From: WTFY01 sp965205685
GTDB taxonomy: Bacteria > Pseudomonadota > Gammaproteobacteria > UBA4575
Assembly (NCBI GenBank): GCA_965205685.1
Contig: OZ242174.1
Span: 1,240,001-1,304,000 of the forward strand
Length of the DNA stretch: 64,000 nucleotides
Reading direction: 5' to 3'
Each line of letters opens with the position of its first letter. Position 1 is the first letter of the stretch. Made by a program: the position numbers and the translations under genes. This document shows positions 52,549 to 61,749 of the stretch, piece by piece. The notes under the pieces are model-generated. The model was not told the DNA's origin. It worked only from the letters and a program-made list of their open reading frames with translations, and made no database searches.

Positions 52549-55059
52549 TCACCGGGATAACCCGTCCGGCATTTGGCTTGTATCCGCCTGCTCATCATGG
52601 TTGTCTGTATTTTCCCGTGCTTTGCTCACCGGCCGGTGCGTTTCCATGCTCGACGGAAAATCATCAACTGCGATTGCTGCCTGCGTTGCGATACGCGCCT
52701 GCTCAACAAGTTCAGCTTCGTTTTGCGTGATGATGCCTTGTGCAACTGCATTGCCCAGCCAGTCCTCCGGACGGCCCCTTTCCGGGGCGGAGATGCCTGC
52801 TTTCGCAAGCTTGCGTTCTGCCCCTTCTGCTGCGATCACGGCGGCTAATGCATGTTGTACCCGCCCTGTGGCATCTTCGGGGTCAGTGTTCTTGAAGATT
52901 CCCTCGGTCAGCCGATCCCGGGCTGCAGACGGCTCAATAAGGATCTCGGCAACACGTTGTCCCAGCGCATCATCGGGATGATGCAGACTTCTTCCTGTGG
53001 GAAACACGATGGCGCGCAGGAGTTGCCCGACGATTCGCGAGGGAAAATTCCGCATGATTTCATCCAGGGCGTGCTGGGCATGGTACAGACAGTACTTTGC
53101 ACTCCACTCGACCAGCGGGAGATCTGTTGCGGGTCTTCCTGTCTCCTGGTAGTGCTTCAGGATCGCCGAACACAGGTACATGTAACCCAGGACATCCGCA
53201 AAGCGACCGGAAAGCTTTTCCCTGCGCTTGAGGTTTCCTCCCAAAAACAGCAGCGCAAAATCGGAGACAAACGCATAACTTGCACTGATCCTTGCCAGGC
53301 GCCTGAAGTATCCCCGGGTAGGTCCCTGCACGGGGCTTGGTGCAAGCCGGCTCCGCGTCACACCATACAAAAATGATCTCGCACCGTTGCAGACGGTATA
53401 GCCCAGATGCTGGAACAGGATCTGGTCGAATTCTCTCAGCCCGGCCTCGCGGTCCGGGTCCGATACTGCGTTGATCTCGGCCATGAGGTAAGGATGGCAG
53501 CGCATGGCGCCCTGCCCAAAGATAATCAGGCTGCGAACTAGGATGTTTGCACCCTCAACCGTGACACTCATCGGCATGGACTGGTAAATCTGTGCAAGGT
53601 AGTTGCTCGGTCCCAGACAGATTCCGCGGCCCCCGTGCACATCCATGGCATCATTGATCACCCTGCGCACGCTTTCCGTATTGTGATACTTGAGCATCGC
53701 TGTCGCCACGGACGGTTTCTCTCCATGATCGATGGCCGAGGCGGTCAGTCTGCGCCCGGCTTCCATCATGTAGGTCAGTCCACCGATCCTGGCCAGAGCT
53801 TCCTGCACACCTTCGAACTTGCCGATCGGGATGCCGAATTGTCTGCGGGTTCGGGTATAGGCGCCGCTCATGTAGCTGACGTATTTTCCAGCACCCGCAC
53901 TCAGGGCAGGCAGCGAGATACCGCGTCCTACGGAGAGACATTCCACGAGCATGCGCCAACCCTTGCCAATCTGGTCCTGTCCTCCGATGACCCAGTCGAT
54001 TGGTATAAATACGTCCTCTCCCCAATTCGGGCCATTCTGGATGGAAGCGTTGAGCGGGTTGTGCCGGGTGCCGATACGCACCCCGGGTGTGTTGGTGGGA
54101 ACCAGGGCACAGGTGATACCAAGGCTTTCCCGTTCGCCAAGCAGGCCATCCGGATCATAGGCCTTGAAGGCAAGCCCAAGAACGGTCGCAACAGGCCCCA
54201 ATGTGATATAGCGTTTTGCCCAGTTCAAACGCAAACCCAGAACTTCCTTTCCCTCAAACATGCCTCGACATACCACGCCGGTATCCGGCATCGCACCGGC
54301 ATCGGACCCGGCATCAGGGCCTGTCAGGGCGAAACAGGGAATCTCTTTCCCTGCGGCAAGCCTTGGCAGGTAATGACTTTTCTGCGCCTCCGTGCCGTAG
54401 TGCAACAAGAGGTCAGCGGGTCCCAGCGAGTTCGGCACCATCACGGTGACAGCCGCACTGCCGCTGCGACTCACGATTTTCATGACCACAGAAGAATGCG
54501 CGATGGCAGAAAATTCAAGACCCCCGTATTTCTTCGGTATGATCATTCCAAAAAACTTGTTTTTCTTGAGGAATTCCCAGGCCTCTGGGGGAAGGTCATT
54601 CAGCTCGCTGGTCATTTTCCAGTCATCGATCATTCGGCAAAACTCGTCTACGGGCCCATCCAGGAATGCCTGCTCTTCTTCGGAAAGCACCGAGGTCTTG
54701 TGCTCCAGCAGTTTTTTCCAGTCAGGGTTTCCCTGGAACAATTCCGCTTCCCACCACGAGGTCCCTGCCTCAACAGCCTCACGCTCCGTATCTGACAATG
54801 GCGGCAGCACTTTGCGAATGTAGGCATACATGGGTCTGCTTAAAAACGTGATGCGCAGATCGGGCGAGTTGAGCAGTGCCAGAGAAACGAACAGCGCCCA
54901 CAGGACAATGCCTGCCACTATGGACACAAAACCAAACAATGTCAGTAACAGCAGGCCAGCGCCAGATATCAAGGTCCACACGGAAAATGACCACGTGGCC
55001 CTGCTGAGACCAAACACCAAGCCGCCCAGTACCAGGCACCAAATAATGAATGTCACCAA
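52549..55059 (-). CDS. fadE: FadE-type acyl-CoA dehydrogenase
   Basis: FadE carries out the first oxidation of fatty-acid beta-oxidation. The 836 residues are close to E. coli FadE (814). Several membrane segments open the protein (residues about 1-60, LVLGGLVFGLSRATWSF and LLLLTLFGFVSIVAGIVLWALF). The dehydrogenase core follows: FFGMIIPKKYGGLEFSAIAH, ALTGPDAGSDAGAMPDTG, and LSVGRGISLPALSAGAGK and DVHGGRGICLGPSNYLAQ further on, with a long C-terminal domain. Residues known as catalytic in other acyl-CoA dehydrogenases are not unambiguous here. It is divergent from moeA. Confidence 0.95.
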   Translation of the reverse strand: MVTFIIWCLVLGGLVFGLSRATWSFSVWTLISGAGLLLLTLFGFVSIVAGIVLWALFVSLALLNSPDLRITFLSRPMYAYIRKVLPPLSDTEREAVEAGTSWWEAELFQGNPDWKKLLEHKTSVLSEEEQAFLDGPVDEFCRMIDDWKMTSELNDLPPEAWEFLKKNKFFGMIIPKKYGGLEFSAIAHSSVVMKIVSRSGSAAVTVMVPNSLGPADLLLHYGTEAQKSHYLPRLAAGKEIPCFALTGPDAGSDAGAMPDTGVVCRGMFEGKEVLGLRLNWAKRYITLGPVATVLGLAFKAYDPDGLLGERESLGITCALVPTNTPGVRIGTRHNPLNASIQNGPNWGEDVFIPIDWVIGGQDQIGKGWRMLVECLSVGRGISLPALSAGAGKYVSYMSGAYTRTRRQFGIPIGKFEGVQEALARIGGLTYMMEAGRRLTASAIDHGEKPSVATAMLKYHNTESVRRVINDAMDVHGGRGICLGPSNYLAQIYQSMPMSVTVEGANILVRSLIIFGQGAMRCHPYLMAEINAVSDPDREAGLREFDQILFQHLGYTVCNGARSFLYGVTRSRLAPSPVQGPTRGYFRRLARISASYAFVSDFALLFLGGNLKRREKLSGRFADVLGYMYLCSAILKHYQETGRPATDLPLVEWSAKYCLYHAQHALDEIMRNFPSRIVGQLLRAIVFPTGRSLHHPDDALGQRVAEILIEPSAARDRLTEGIFKNTDPEDATGRVQHALAAVIAAEGAERKLAKAGISAPERGRPEDWLGNAVAQGIITQNEAELVEQARIATQAAIAVDDFPSSMETHRPVSKARENTDNHDEQADTSQMPDGLSR

Positions 55060-55160
55060 AACTCCTTTATCTCAGCCATGCCCAAAAGCAAGGCACCACC
55101 TACCTGTATTGTACTCCAATGGGGACTGCATACCGCGCTACAGAGCTGTCACAGCAACAT

Positions 55161-55190
55161 CTGCAAACCGGCTTCATTCTGCAAACCGGC
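55161..55190 (+). repeat. Tandem 12-bp direct repeats before moeA
   Basis: CTGCAAACCGGC occurs at 55161-55172 and again at 55179-55190, an 18-bp period. The second copy ends 6 nt before a perfect TATAAT (55197-55202). The pair therefore covers the -35 region of the moeA promoter, where no good TTGACA is present. This layout suggests binding sites of an activator, but no regulator is known. Confidence 0.5.
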
Positions 55191-55196
55191 CCTGAT

Positions 55197-55202
55197 TATA
55201 AT
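55197..55202 (+). promoter_or_regulatory. -10 box of the moeA promoter
   Basis: Perfect TATAAT 27 nt before the moeA ATG. The -35 position (55173-55179) reads TTCATT, a weak match, and is framed by the two direct repeats. Confidence 0.5.
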
Positions 55203-55229
55203 AGTGCATCAGAGCCTCAGGGTACGCCT

Positions 55230-56513
55230 ATGACTTCCACTGACCAACGCTATGATCCCAGTTGCATGGATGACTTTGATCCGGCATCCCTGGATGCAGG
55301 ACAGGCGTTAACGCAAATTATCAACACTGTAACCAGACCGCACGAGGTCGAGACCGTACCGATACAGGATTCGTTAGGGCGCGTAATCGCCAGCGAGTCG
55401 CGTTCAAGGATCAACGTACCCGGCCATACAAATTCTGCGATGGATGGGTATGCGATTTGCGGTGAAGACATTCCTGTGCGTGGACAGGCCGTGCTGTCTG
55501 TGATCGGGACATCCTGGGCCGGGCGACCGTTTACTGAATCCATCCGGTCCGGAGAATGTGTGCGTATCATGACGGGCGCTGCCATGCCAGACGGCTCCGA
55601 TACGGTGGTGATGCAAGAGCGTGTCGAGAAAAACGGCGATACGATCAGCATTGACAGCAACAACAAGCCCGGGCAAAACGTTCGCCAGGCAGGTGAGGAT
55701 ATCCAGGCTGGCGAGATCGTTCTGGAAAGCGGCAAGCACATCCGCCCGGCGGAACTCGGGCTGCTGGCTTCTACCGGTATTGGCGAGGTCACCGTGTACA
55801 AAAAGTTGCGGGTTGCCTTCTTCTCTACAGGTGACGAGCTGCGGCCCATCGGTTCCAAACTGCAAAAGGGCCAGATCTACGACAGCAACCGCTACACCCT
55901 GTACGGCATGCTATCTCGCCTGGGAGTCGAAATCACCGACCTGGGCGTCATCGGGGATGAAAGAAATGTGATCGAGCAGGTCTTCTCGGACGCTGCGGCC
56001 GAGGCCGACGTTGTAATTACTTCCGGAGGTGTGTCCGTCGGCGAAGCTGATTTCGTAAAGGAGATACTGGAACAGCACGGTACAGTTCATTTCTGGAAAG
56101 TAGCCATGAAACCGGGGCGGCCCCTTGCATTCGGGAAGGTTGGCAATGCATGGTTTTTTGGCCTGCCGGGGAATCCGGTCTCCGTCATGGTGACCTTCTA
56201 TGTCTTCGTGCTGCCGGCGTTAAGGAAAATGATGGGAAATCCCCATCAAGAGCCCCTGACAGTCACAGCCACCTGCTCCTCCAAGCTGCGCAAGCGTGCG
56301 GGCCGCGTCGAGTATCAGCGTGGCATTTTGACCTGGGAAAAAGACGGCGGTTCGTCGGGCCACAGCTACAGGGTATCCAAGACAGGTCCGCAGGGGTCCG
56401 GGGTGTTGCGCTCCATGTCCGATGCAAACTGCTTCATCATACTGCCGATGGAATCCTCAGGTGTCGAGGCAGGCGATGCGGTCAGGGTGTTGCCCTTCGA
56501 GACAATTGTCTAG
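55230..56513 (+). CDS. moeA: Molybdopterin molybdenumtransferase
   Basis: MoeA inserts molybdate into adenylylated molybdopterin. The 427 residues have VPGHTNSAMDGYAIC near residue 65, AMPDGSDTVVMQE, FSTGDELRPIG near 205, ITSGGVSVGEADFVKEIL near 265, KPGRPLAFG and FGLPGNPVSVMVTF. ATG at 55230 is the family-like start; the frame opens 60 codons earlier with no ribosome-binding site. It starts a molybdenum-cofactor cluster with moaE and moaB. Confidence 0.96.
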   Translation: MTSTDQRYDPSCMDDFDPASLDAGQALTQIINTVTRPHEVETVPIQDSLGRVIASESRSRINVPGHTNSAMDGYAICGEDIPVRGQAVLSVIGTSWAGRPFTESIRSGECVRIMTGAAMPDGSDTVVMQERVEKNGDTISIDSNNKPGQNVRQAGEDIQAGEIVLESGKHIRPAELGLLASTGIGEVTVYKKLRVAFFSTGDELRPIGSKLQKGQIYDSNRYTLYGMLSRLGVEITDLGVIGDERNVIEQVFSDAAAEADVVITSGGVSVGEADFVKEILEQHGTVHFWKVAMKPGRPLAFGKVGNAWFFGLPGNPVSVMVTFYVFVLPALRKMMGNPHQEPLTVTATCSSKLRKRAGRVEYQRGILTWEKDGGSSGHSYRVSKTGPQGSGVLRSMSDANCFIILPMESSGVEAGDAVRVLPFETIV

Positions 56514-56597
56514 GCTGTCAGACGCGACTTGAGCCTGAGCTTTTCCGGGTACGTGCCTTCGCGGGAAAAGCCATCCAGTTGCAAGGAAATGCCAAGG

Positions 56598-57044
56598 TCA
56601 TGAGCAGGATTTTCCTTCATCGCCCGTAAGCCAGCGTTGCCGGTCCGCCAAATGCTCTTTTTTCCAGATCGGGGATTTGGATTTCAAGTCTTCCATGATG
56701 AAGCGGTTGGCCTCATAGGCCGCGTCCCGGTGCGCTGACCAGATAGCAACACATACGATGGGATCACCTGGAAACACCTGGCCTACGCGATGCAGCAGCA
56801 GTGCATCCAGGATTTCCCATCTGCGGGACGCCTCCTGCGCAATCTGCTGCAGATGCGTCTGGGTCATTTCCGGATAATGTTCCAGATGCATCGAATGGAT
56901 CTGTTCACCGGCGTTGAAATCTCGCATGGTACCTACAAATACCGCCATCGCGCCGAATTTTCCCGGCTTCCCCAGGCACCGCTCCTGATAGTCCTGGACT
57001 TCCTGCCAGGGATTAAATGCAGTATCACGAATCTCGATTTTCAT
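56598..57044 (-). CDS. moaE: Molybdopterin synthase catalytic subunit
   Basis: MoaE, with MoaD, adds sulfur to precursor Z to make molybdopterin. The 148 residues hold VFVGTMRDFNAGEQIHSMHLEHYPEM, HRVGQVFPGDPIVCVAIWSAHRDAAYEANRFI and the catalytic Lys region KSKSPIWKKEHL near residue 126. moaD, moaA and moaC are not in the window. It is divergent from moaB and convergent with moeA. Confidence 0.95.
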   Translation of the reverse strand: MKIEIRDTAFNPWQEVQDYQERCLGKPGKFGAMAVFVGTMRDFNAGEQIHSMHLEHYPEMTQTHLQQIAQEASRRWEILDALLLHRVGQVFPGDPIVCVAIWSAHRDAAYEANRFIMEDLKSKSPIWKKEHLADRQRWLTGDEGKSCS

Positions 57045-57065
57045 GCCCCGCCAGATTCTCCCGAT

Positions 57066-57106
57066 TACAGTATGTTTGACTGCATTATCCGTAAAATACT
57101 ACTGTA
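57066..57106. promoter_or_regulatory. Overlapping divergent promoters of moaE and moaB with inverted repeat
   Basis: On the plus strand TTGACT (57076-57081) and TACTGT (57100-57105) are 18 nt apart. On the minus strand TTTACG and TACTGT are 17 nt apart over the same bases. TACAGTA (57066-57072) and TACTGTA (57100-57106) form a 7-bp inverted repeat that frames both promoters and could be an operator half-site pair. Confidence 0.4.
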
Positions 57107-57142
57107 CATGACAGGCGATGACCATTGGCAGGATGCAAGAAC

Positions 57143-57661
57143 ATGAGTGATGAAAAAAAGCGAGACCTCATTTCTCTGGATATTGCCGTTCTGACAATTT
57201 CCGATACACGCACAGAAGATGACGACAAATCGGGAAAAATCCTGTGCGATCGACTGCAATCTGCAGGTCACAATGTTCACGGCAAAGTCATTGTCCCGGA
57301 TGACAAGTACAGAATCAGGGCTGTGGTATCCCCCTGGATCTCGGAACCCAAACCCGACGTCATACTCACGACCGGGGGCACCGGAGTCACCGGAAGAGAC
57401 GGGACTCCTGAGGCGGTCAAACCACTGCTGGATAAGGAGATTTCGGGCTTTGGCGAAATGTTCCGGGTACTCTCATTTGAAACCATAAAAACTTCCACCC
57501 TGCAATCCCGGGCCTTTGCAGGAGTCGCCAACCGGACATACGTTTTCTGCCTGCCCGGCTCAAGTGGAGCGTGTGCCGAGGCGTGGGACAAGCTTATCTC
57601 GCATCAACTGGATTACCGGACCCGTCCATGCAACCTGGTAGAACTGATGCCAAGGCTTTAG
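57143..57661 (+). CDS. moaB: Molybdenum cofactor biosynthesis protein MoaB
   Basis: MoaB-type proteins adenylylate molybdopterin before MoeA acts. The 172 residues contain ISLDIAVLTISDTRTEDDDKSG at the start, ILTTGGTGVTGRDGTPEAVKPLL near residue 73 and NRTYVFCLPGSSGACAEAWDKLI at the end. ATG at 57143 (MSDEKKRD) is preferred over a TTG six codons earlier. MogA is a close relative but the sequence and size suit MoaB. Confidence 0.95.
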   Translation: MSDEKKRDLISLDIAVLTISDTRTEDDDKSGKILCDRLQSAGHNVHGKVIVPDDKYRIRAVVSPWISEPKPDVILTTGGTGVTGRDGTPEAVKPLLDKEISGFGEMFRVLSFETIKTSTLQSRAFAGVANRTYVFCLPGSSGACAEAWDKLISHQLDYRTRPCNLVELMPRL

Positions 57662-57746
57662 CCGAAGGGATGAGCGCCACCCTGCGAACAGGCAAAGCTT
57701 CAAAACCATCGAGTCACAACACTTGATACGACCCTGAACCACCGCT

Positions 57747-58778
57747 GTGAGTGCAAGCAGATTAGCTCCCGAGTGGGAGCACCAGGATGCCATCGTGATC
57801 GTCTGGCCCCATCCATACTCGGACTGGGCGCCCAGGCTGGAACAGATCGAACCCGTCTATCTGCAAATATGCAGATATATTGGCAGGCACCAGACCATCG
57901 TCTTGATTGCCTACAACGACGCTCATGCGCAAAACATCAGGGACAAGTTGAGCGCGGCTGACGTCGATTGTGAAAATGTGAGCTTTGCGAACATCCCCAC
58001 GAACGATACCTGGATACGTGATTATGGCCCGGTGTGCGCAGTATCCGGGCACAGAAAATTTTTGCTCGACTTTCAATTCGATGGGTGGGGACAAAGATAC
58101 AACTGGCAACTGGATAATGCCGTTACTGCAAGTCTGGTCAAGGATTTGAGGTTCAGTGCTTCATACCAGAGCATCGATCAGGTGCTTGAAGCTGGCAACA
58201 TCGAAATCAACGGGCAAGGCGAGTTGTTGTGCTCAAGGGCCTGCTTCGATCGCAACTGCCCCCTGCCGGATACAGAGTTTACAAAGCTCGAGGAAGGGTT
58301 CGAGCGCTGGCTGGGATGCCGCAAAGTTCACTGGCTGGACCAGATACGGCTTGCAGGCGATGACACCTGTGGACATGTCGACACACTTGCACGATTTTGT
58401 ACCAATGACATCATTGCCTATTCCGCTTCCCGTAACCCCAAAGACGTCAATCGTGAAACGCTTGGCCGACTCTCGATGCAGCTTTCTGAAATAAACAAAC
58501 AAGGCTGCAACAGGTTTGAACTTGTCCCGCTACATTTGCCAGACCCGATTTTCCTGAACGGACAGCAACTGCCAGCCACCTACACCAACTTTCTGATCAC
58601 GAACAACTGCGTTCTGGTACCGGTCTTCCAGGACCGGCAGGACGACTGTACCCTCAAGCTGATGGACGAGTTATTTCCGGATCGGGAGATCATCGATATT
58701 GAAAGCAGCGCCTTGATTCACGAGCGCGGCGGTCTACATTGTGCTGCCATGCAAATACCCGAAGGCTTCATCGCGTGA
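57747..58778 (+). CDS. aguA: Agmatine deiminase family protein
   Basis: Agmatine deiminase converts agmatine to N-carbamoylputrescine in a plant-like putrescine route. The 343 residues have LAPEWEHQDAIVIVWPH at the start, TNDTWIRDYGPV near residue 87, DTCGHVDTLARF near 207 with the catalytic His, and the nucleophile Cys in ERGGLHCAAMQIP near the end. The following gene's start overlaps its stop (GTGA), so the two are coupled, which supports the agmatine reading over peptidyl-arginine deiminase. Confidence 0.9.
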   Translation: MSASRLAPEWEHQDAIVIVWPHPYSDWAPRLEQIEPVYLQICRYIGRHQTIVLIAYNDAHAQNIRDKLSAADVDCENVSFANIPTNDTWIRDYGPVCAVSGHRKFLLDFQFDGWGQRYNWQLDNAVTASLVKDLRFSASYQSIDQVLEAGNIEINGQGELLCSRACFDRNCPLPDTEFTKLEEGFERWLGCRKVHWLDQIRLAGDDTCGHVDTLARFCTNDIIAYSASRNPKDVNRETLGRLSMQLSEINKQGCNRFELVPLHLPDPIFLNGQQLPATYTNFLITNNCVLVPVFQDRQDDCTLKLMDELFPDREIIDIESSALIHERGGLHCAAMQIPEGFIA

Positions 58779-59722
58779 ACACCATCAACGTTGCGCTGGT
58801 ACAGCAGTGCATGCAGGCCGACGCCCAGGCCAATCTTGAAGTCAGCCTTGCCCAGGTGCATGAGGCCGCGCGCAGAGGAGCGGACCTGGTCGTGCTTTGC
58901 GAGCTGCATACCAGCTTGTATTTTTGCCAGGAGAAGTCTGCCCGGCATTTCCGGCTTGCCCAGCCGATACCCGGGCCACTTACCCGCCAGCTGAGCCTTG
59001 CCGCCCGAAGAAACCGCGTCGTCATCGTGGGCTCGGTCTTCGAGAAACGGGCCCGGCGGATGTATCACAACACGGCGGTGGTGGTGGAGCAGGACGGCAG
59101 CCTGGCAGGGACTTATCGAAAAATGCACATCCCTGACGGGCCCGGTTACTATGAAAAATACTATTTCGCTGCCGGGGACACAGGTTTCATTCCGATTCAG
59201 ACAAGCATAGGGAAACTCGGGGTCATGGTCTGCTGGGACCAGTGGTTTCCGGAAGCCGCTCGCCTAATGGCGCTTGGCGGCGCAGAGGTCCTGATATTCC
59301 CGACTGCAATCGGCTGGGATCCGGAAGACAATGACGAAGAGAAACAGCGTCAAATACAGGCTTGGCAAATCATCCAGCAAAGCCATTCAATTTCAAACAA
59401 CCTCCCGGTCATCTGCACAAACCGAGCAGGGCACGAAAAGAATCTCTCCGGTACAACCCGGGGCATTGATTTCTGGGGACATTCATTCGTTACAGATGCG
59501 TTCGGCAAACTCACGGTCCAGGGGCCTGCCGATGTTGCAGAGACCTTGCATGCCAAAATTGAACTCGGCGAGACAGAACGCTGCCGACAGGTATGGCCCT
59601 ATTTGCAGGACAGGCGCATCGATGCCTACGGCAATATCAGTAAGAGGTCTGTGGATGCACCGCGTGATCCTATGCCAGCACCTGCATTGCCAGATAGGGA
59701 ATCACGAAAAACGAGACGATGA
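58775..59722 (+). CDS. aguB: N-carbamoylputrescine amidase
   Basis: This nitrilase-family enzyme hydrolyses N-carbamoylputrescine to putrescine, the step after agmatine deiminase. The Glu-Lys-Cys triad is visible: Glu in LVVLCELHTSLYF, Lys in YRKMHIPDGPGYYEKYYF and Cys in LGVMVCWDQWFPEAARLM. The start is GTG at 58775, overlapping the aguA stop. The protein has 315 residues with a basic C-terminal tail (about 25 residues beyond the family core). Its last 53 nt overlap the end of the small convergent gene at 59670. Confidence 0.94.
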   Translation: MNTINVALVQQCMQADAQANLEVSLAQVHEAARRGADLVVLCELHTSLYFCQEKSARHFRLAQPIPGPLTRQLSLAARRNRVVIVGSVFEKRARRMYHNTAVVVEQDGSLAGTYRKMHIPDGPGYYEKYYFAAGDTGFIPIQTSIGKLGVMVCWDQWFPEAARLMALGGAEVLIFPTAIGWDPEDNDEEKQRQIQAWQIIQQSHSISNNLPVICTNRAGHEKNLSGTTRGIDFWGHSFVTDAFGKLTVQGPADVAETLHAKIELGETERCRQVWPYLQDRRIDAYGNISKRSVDAPRDPMPAPALPDRESRKTRR

Positions 59723-59912
59723 TCAGCTTGTATACGCCCATCATGATGTAATGGGACTTGTCAAACTCCTCTTTTGACATTGAGAACCATATGCTATGCA
59801 GCTTGTACACTGCATCATGGGCCAGCGTGAAAGCCAGAAACCAGGCAAGGAACAGGCCAATGTTAACCAAAGCACACCAGCCCAGCACACTGCGTGTCAA
59901 CTCAACATCCAC
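59670..59912 (-). CDS. DUF6868-type small membrane protein
   Basis: The 80 residues have two membrane helices (VLGWCALVNIGLFLAWFLAFTLA and MMGVYKLIIVSFFVIPYLAMQVL) and the internal pattern YKLHSIWFSMSKEEFDKSHYIMM, which I recall from DUF6868. No role is known. GTG at 59912 has GGCGG 7 nt upstream; the frame extends 32 codons further without family similarity. Its 3' end overlaps aguB on the other strand by 53 nt. Confidence 0.72.
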   Translation of the reverse strand: MDVELTRSVLGWCALVNIGLFLAWFLAFTLAHDAVYKLHSIWFSMSKEEFDKSHYIMMGVYKLIIVSFFVIPYLAMQVLA

Positions 59913-60044
59913 AACTATGCCGCCTCTTAGCCAAATTCCCGGAATGTCCAGGCAAACAGCATTGTGGCCCGTACCATGAAGTACAGTCACCGGTGGGCTT
60001 CGCCGCACGGTGCATCCATTTCTGGCAGGCGGGAAGCCAGGAGG

Positions 60045-61295
60045 TCAAGGTGCTACCTCGCTGATCACGATGTCCACCGGACTGGAACCGCTAGTCTTGA
60101 CCGGCTGCACACTTCCATAGAGGTCGCCTGCCTGCATCCTTGCCTGACCAGACTTGGAAATCCTTGCAACGATCTCCACCTGTTCCATGCTTGACAGGGT
60201 CATCTCCGGAATCATCGCAACCGTGTCATCCAAGGTAACCCTAGCCGGGAGTGCTGCCGCGTTCATTCTTACCAACGCCAGTGGCATTGGCGGACCCTGG
60301 AGAGCACGCGCATATACAAACAGCGTGTCGGAGTCTGCAACATCGCCCCGCAATGCCGCACTGAGCGAGACGAGCACGTCGATCGAAGCTGCACCATCAG
60401 GCTTTTTGTCCGAAGTTACCGCTTTCCCGGTTTCCTGCCCAGCAGTCGCAATTCCAAGATGTGCCTTTTGCCTGGCATCGTCCAGATAAACCTGCAGCGC
60501 AGATCGTGCTTCCTGCTGGTCATCCGGAACCTGGCGCAACAGCCTCTCCCAGTACCCCACAGAGCTCTGGTAATCATGCAAGTGATATGCAGCATAACCT
60601 GCATACCACAGCGCACGATCATGATACGGGTCAATTTGCACGGCCCGCACGAAAAATGCCATCGTGTCTTCGTCAAATTGCTGGCCTGCAGCCAGCGCTC
60701 GCGCTTCGGCATAGCCTACAAGTATGTCGGCATCTGCGCCCTTCGACAGGATATAAGCCCTTTCATAGGCATCGACAGCCCTGCCGAAGTTACCCAGCGC
60801 CAGGTAAGACCTGCCTAACATGGACCAGCCTGTCAAATCGTCCGGATCATCCCTCAGTTTATGCTCGAGACTTCTGATTGCCTGCTCTACAGTAAGCATC
60901 CTGTCCTGGTCCGAGACCTCTGCCTGAAAATCGTCAGACAGTGAAGCAAGGCCGTTATCGGTCTTCAGGTACATGAACACGGAAACCACGGGAACAGCCA
61001 GCAAGACCGCAACAGCCATCGTCTTGCCGCTTTTTTTGAAAACAGGCTGGCTGTAGTCCGCAAGATCATCAATCAGGGTGCGCTTCAAGTCGGCCCGTGC
61101 AGCCTCAAATTGTTCCCTGCCAATCAGGTCTCTCTTGAGGTCCTCGTCAAGCTCCCTGAGTTTTCGATCGAATACTGCCCGATTCACGGCCTGGCGGCTG
61201 TCATCCGTCCGCTGGCCTCTTGCAACCAGAGGTGGCAATACAATGGCAAGTGCGGCCACTACCAGGAATGCGCTGATGACCCAGAACACAAGCAT
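60045..61295 (-). CDS. ccmI: Cytochrome c maturation protein CcmI
   Basis: CcmI chaperones apocytochrome c to the heme-ligation complex. The 416 residues have two membrane helices (residues about 4-25 and 92-110) flanking a charged cytoplasmic loop. A periplasmic TPR region (LTGWSMLGRSYLALGNFGRAVDAY) and a C-terminal beta domain follow. It is the last gene of the ccm operon, 4 nt after ccmH. Confidence 0.93.
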   Translation of the reverse strand: MLVFWVISAFLVVAALAIVLPPLVARGQRTDDSRQAVNRAVFDRKLRELDEDLKRDLIGREQFEAARADLKRTLIDDLADYSQPVFKKSGKTMAVAVLLAVPVVSVFMYLKTDNGLASLSDDFQAEVSDQDRMLTVEQAIRSLEHKLRDDPDDLTGWSMLGRSYLALGNFGRAVDAYERAYILSKGADADILVGYAEARALAAGQQFDEDTMAFFVRAVQIDPYHDRALWYAGYAAYHLHDYQSSVGYWERLLRQVPDDQQEARSALQVYLDDARQKAHLGIATAGQETGKAVTSDKKPDGAASIDVLVSLSAALRGDVADSDTLFVYARALQGPPMPLALVRMNAAALPARVTLDDTVAMIPEMTLSSMEQVEIVARISKSGQARMQAGDLYGSVQPVKTSGSSPVDIVISEVAP

Positions 61296-61299
61296 CAGT

Positions 61300-61749
61300 C
61301 TACTCCTCGGTGCGACTCAGGATCGAATCAACTTTGGCTTTCTCGTCTTCAGTGAGTGTCATGCTGCCCGCCCTTTTCTGCTTCTTTAGTAGCCGACTCA
61401 GCACCACCAATGCAATCACAAGAAAGATGAGAGGGCCGAACCACAGCAACCATGTCCTGGGCTTGACCGGAGGCCTATACAGCACGAAATCACCATAACG
61501 GCTGACCATGAATTCCGTGATTTCAGAATCCGTGGCTCCTGCCTGCAACATTTTCCTGACCTCCCCCCGCAGGTCCTTGGCCAGACCCGCGTCGGATTCT
61601 GCAATGGTCTGGTTCTGACAGACCAGACAACGCAGTTCGTCCAGCAGGGAGTAATAGCGTTCTTCATGCTCTGGGGCCATGGCACCGGGCTGTGCCAGTG
61701 CGGCAAAACAAAGCACATACACAGTGATCAGGCAGCAGGCTTTTCGCAT
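61300..61749 (-). CDS. ccmH: Cytochrome c maturation protein CcmH
   Basis: CcmH keeps the apocytochrome CxxCH thiols reduced. The 149 residues have a signal peptide or N-terminal anchor, the redox motif LRCLVCQNQTIAESDAGLAKDLR (LRCxxCQ) and a membrane anchor WLLWFGPLIFLVIALVVL near residue 105. It is the short CcmH/CcmL form; CcmI is separate. The gene abuts ccmG. Confidence 0.95.
   Translation of the reverse strand: MRKACCLITVYVLCFAALAQPGAMAPEHEERYYSLLDELRCLVCQNQTIAESDAGLAKDLRGEVRKMLQAGATDSEITEFMVSRYGDFVLYRPPVKPRTWLLWFGPLIFLVIALVVLSRLLKKQKRAGSMTLTEDEKAKVDSILSRTEE

Noticed and set aside
53635..54795. 386-codon plus-strand frame opposite fadE
   Set aside because: Antisense shadow of FadE, no family features.
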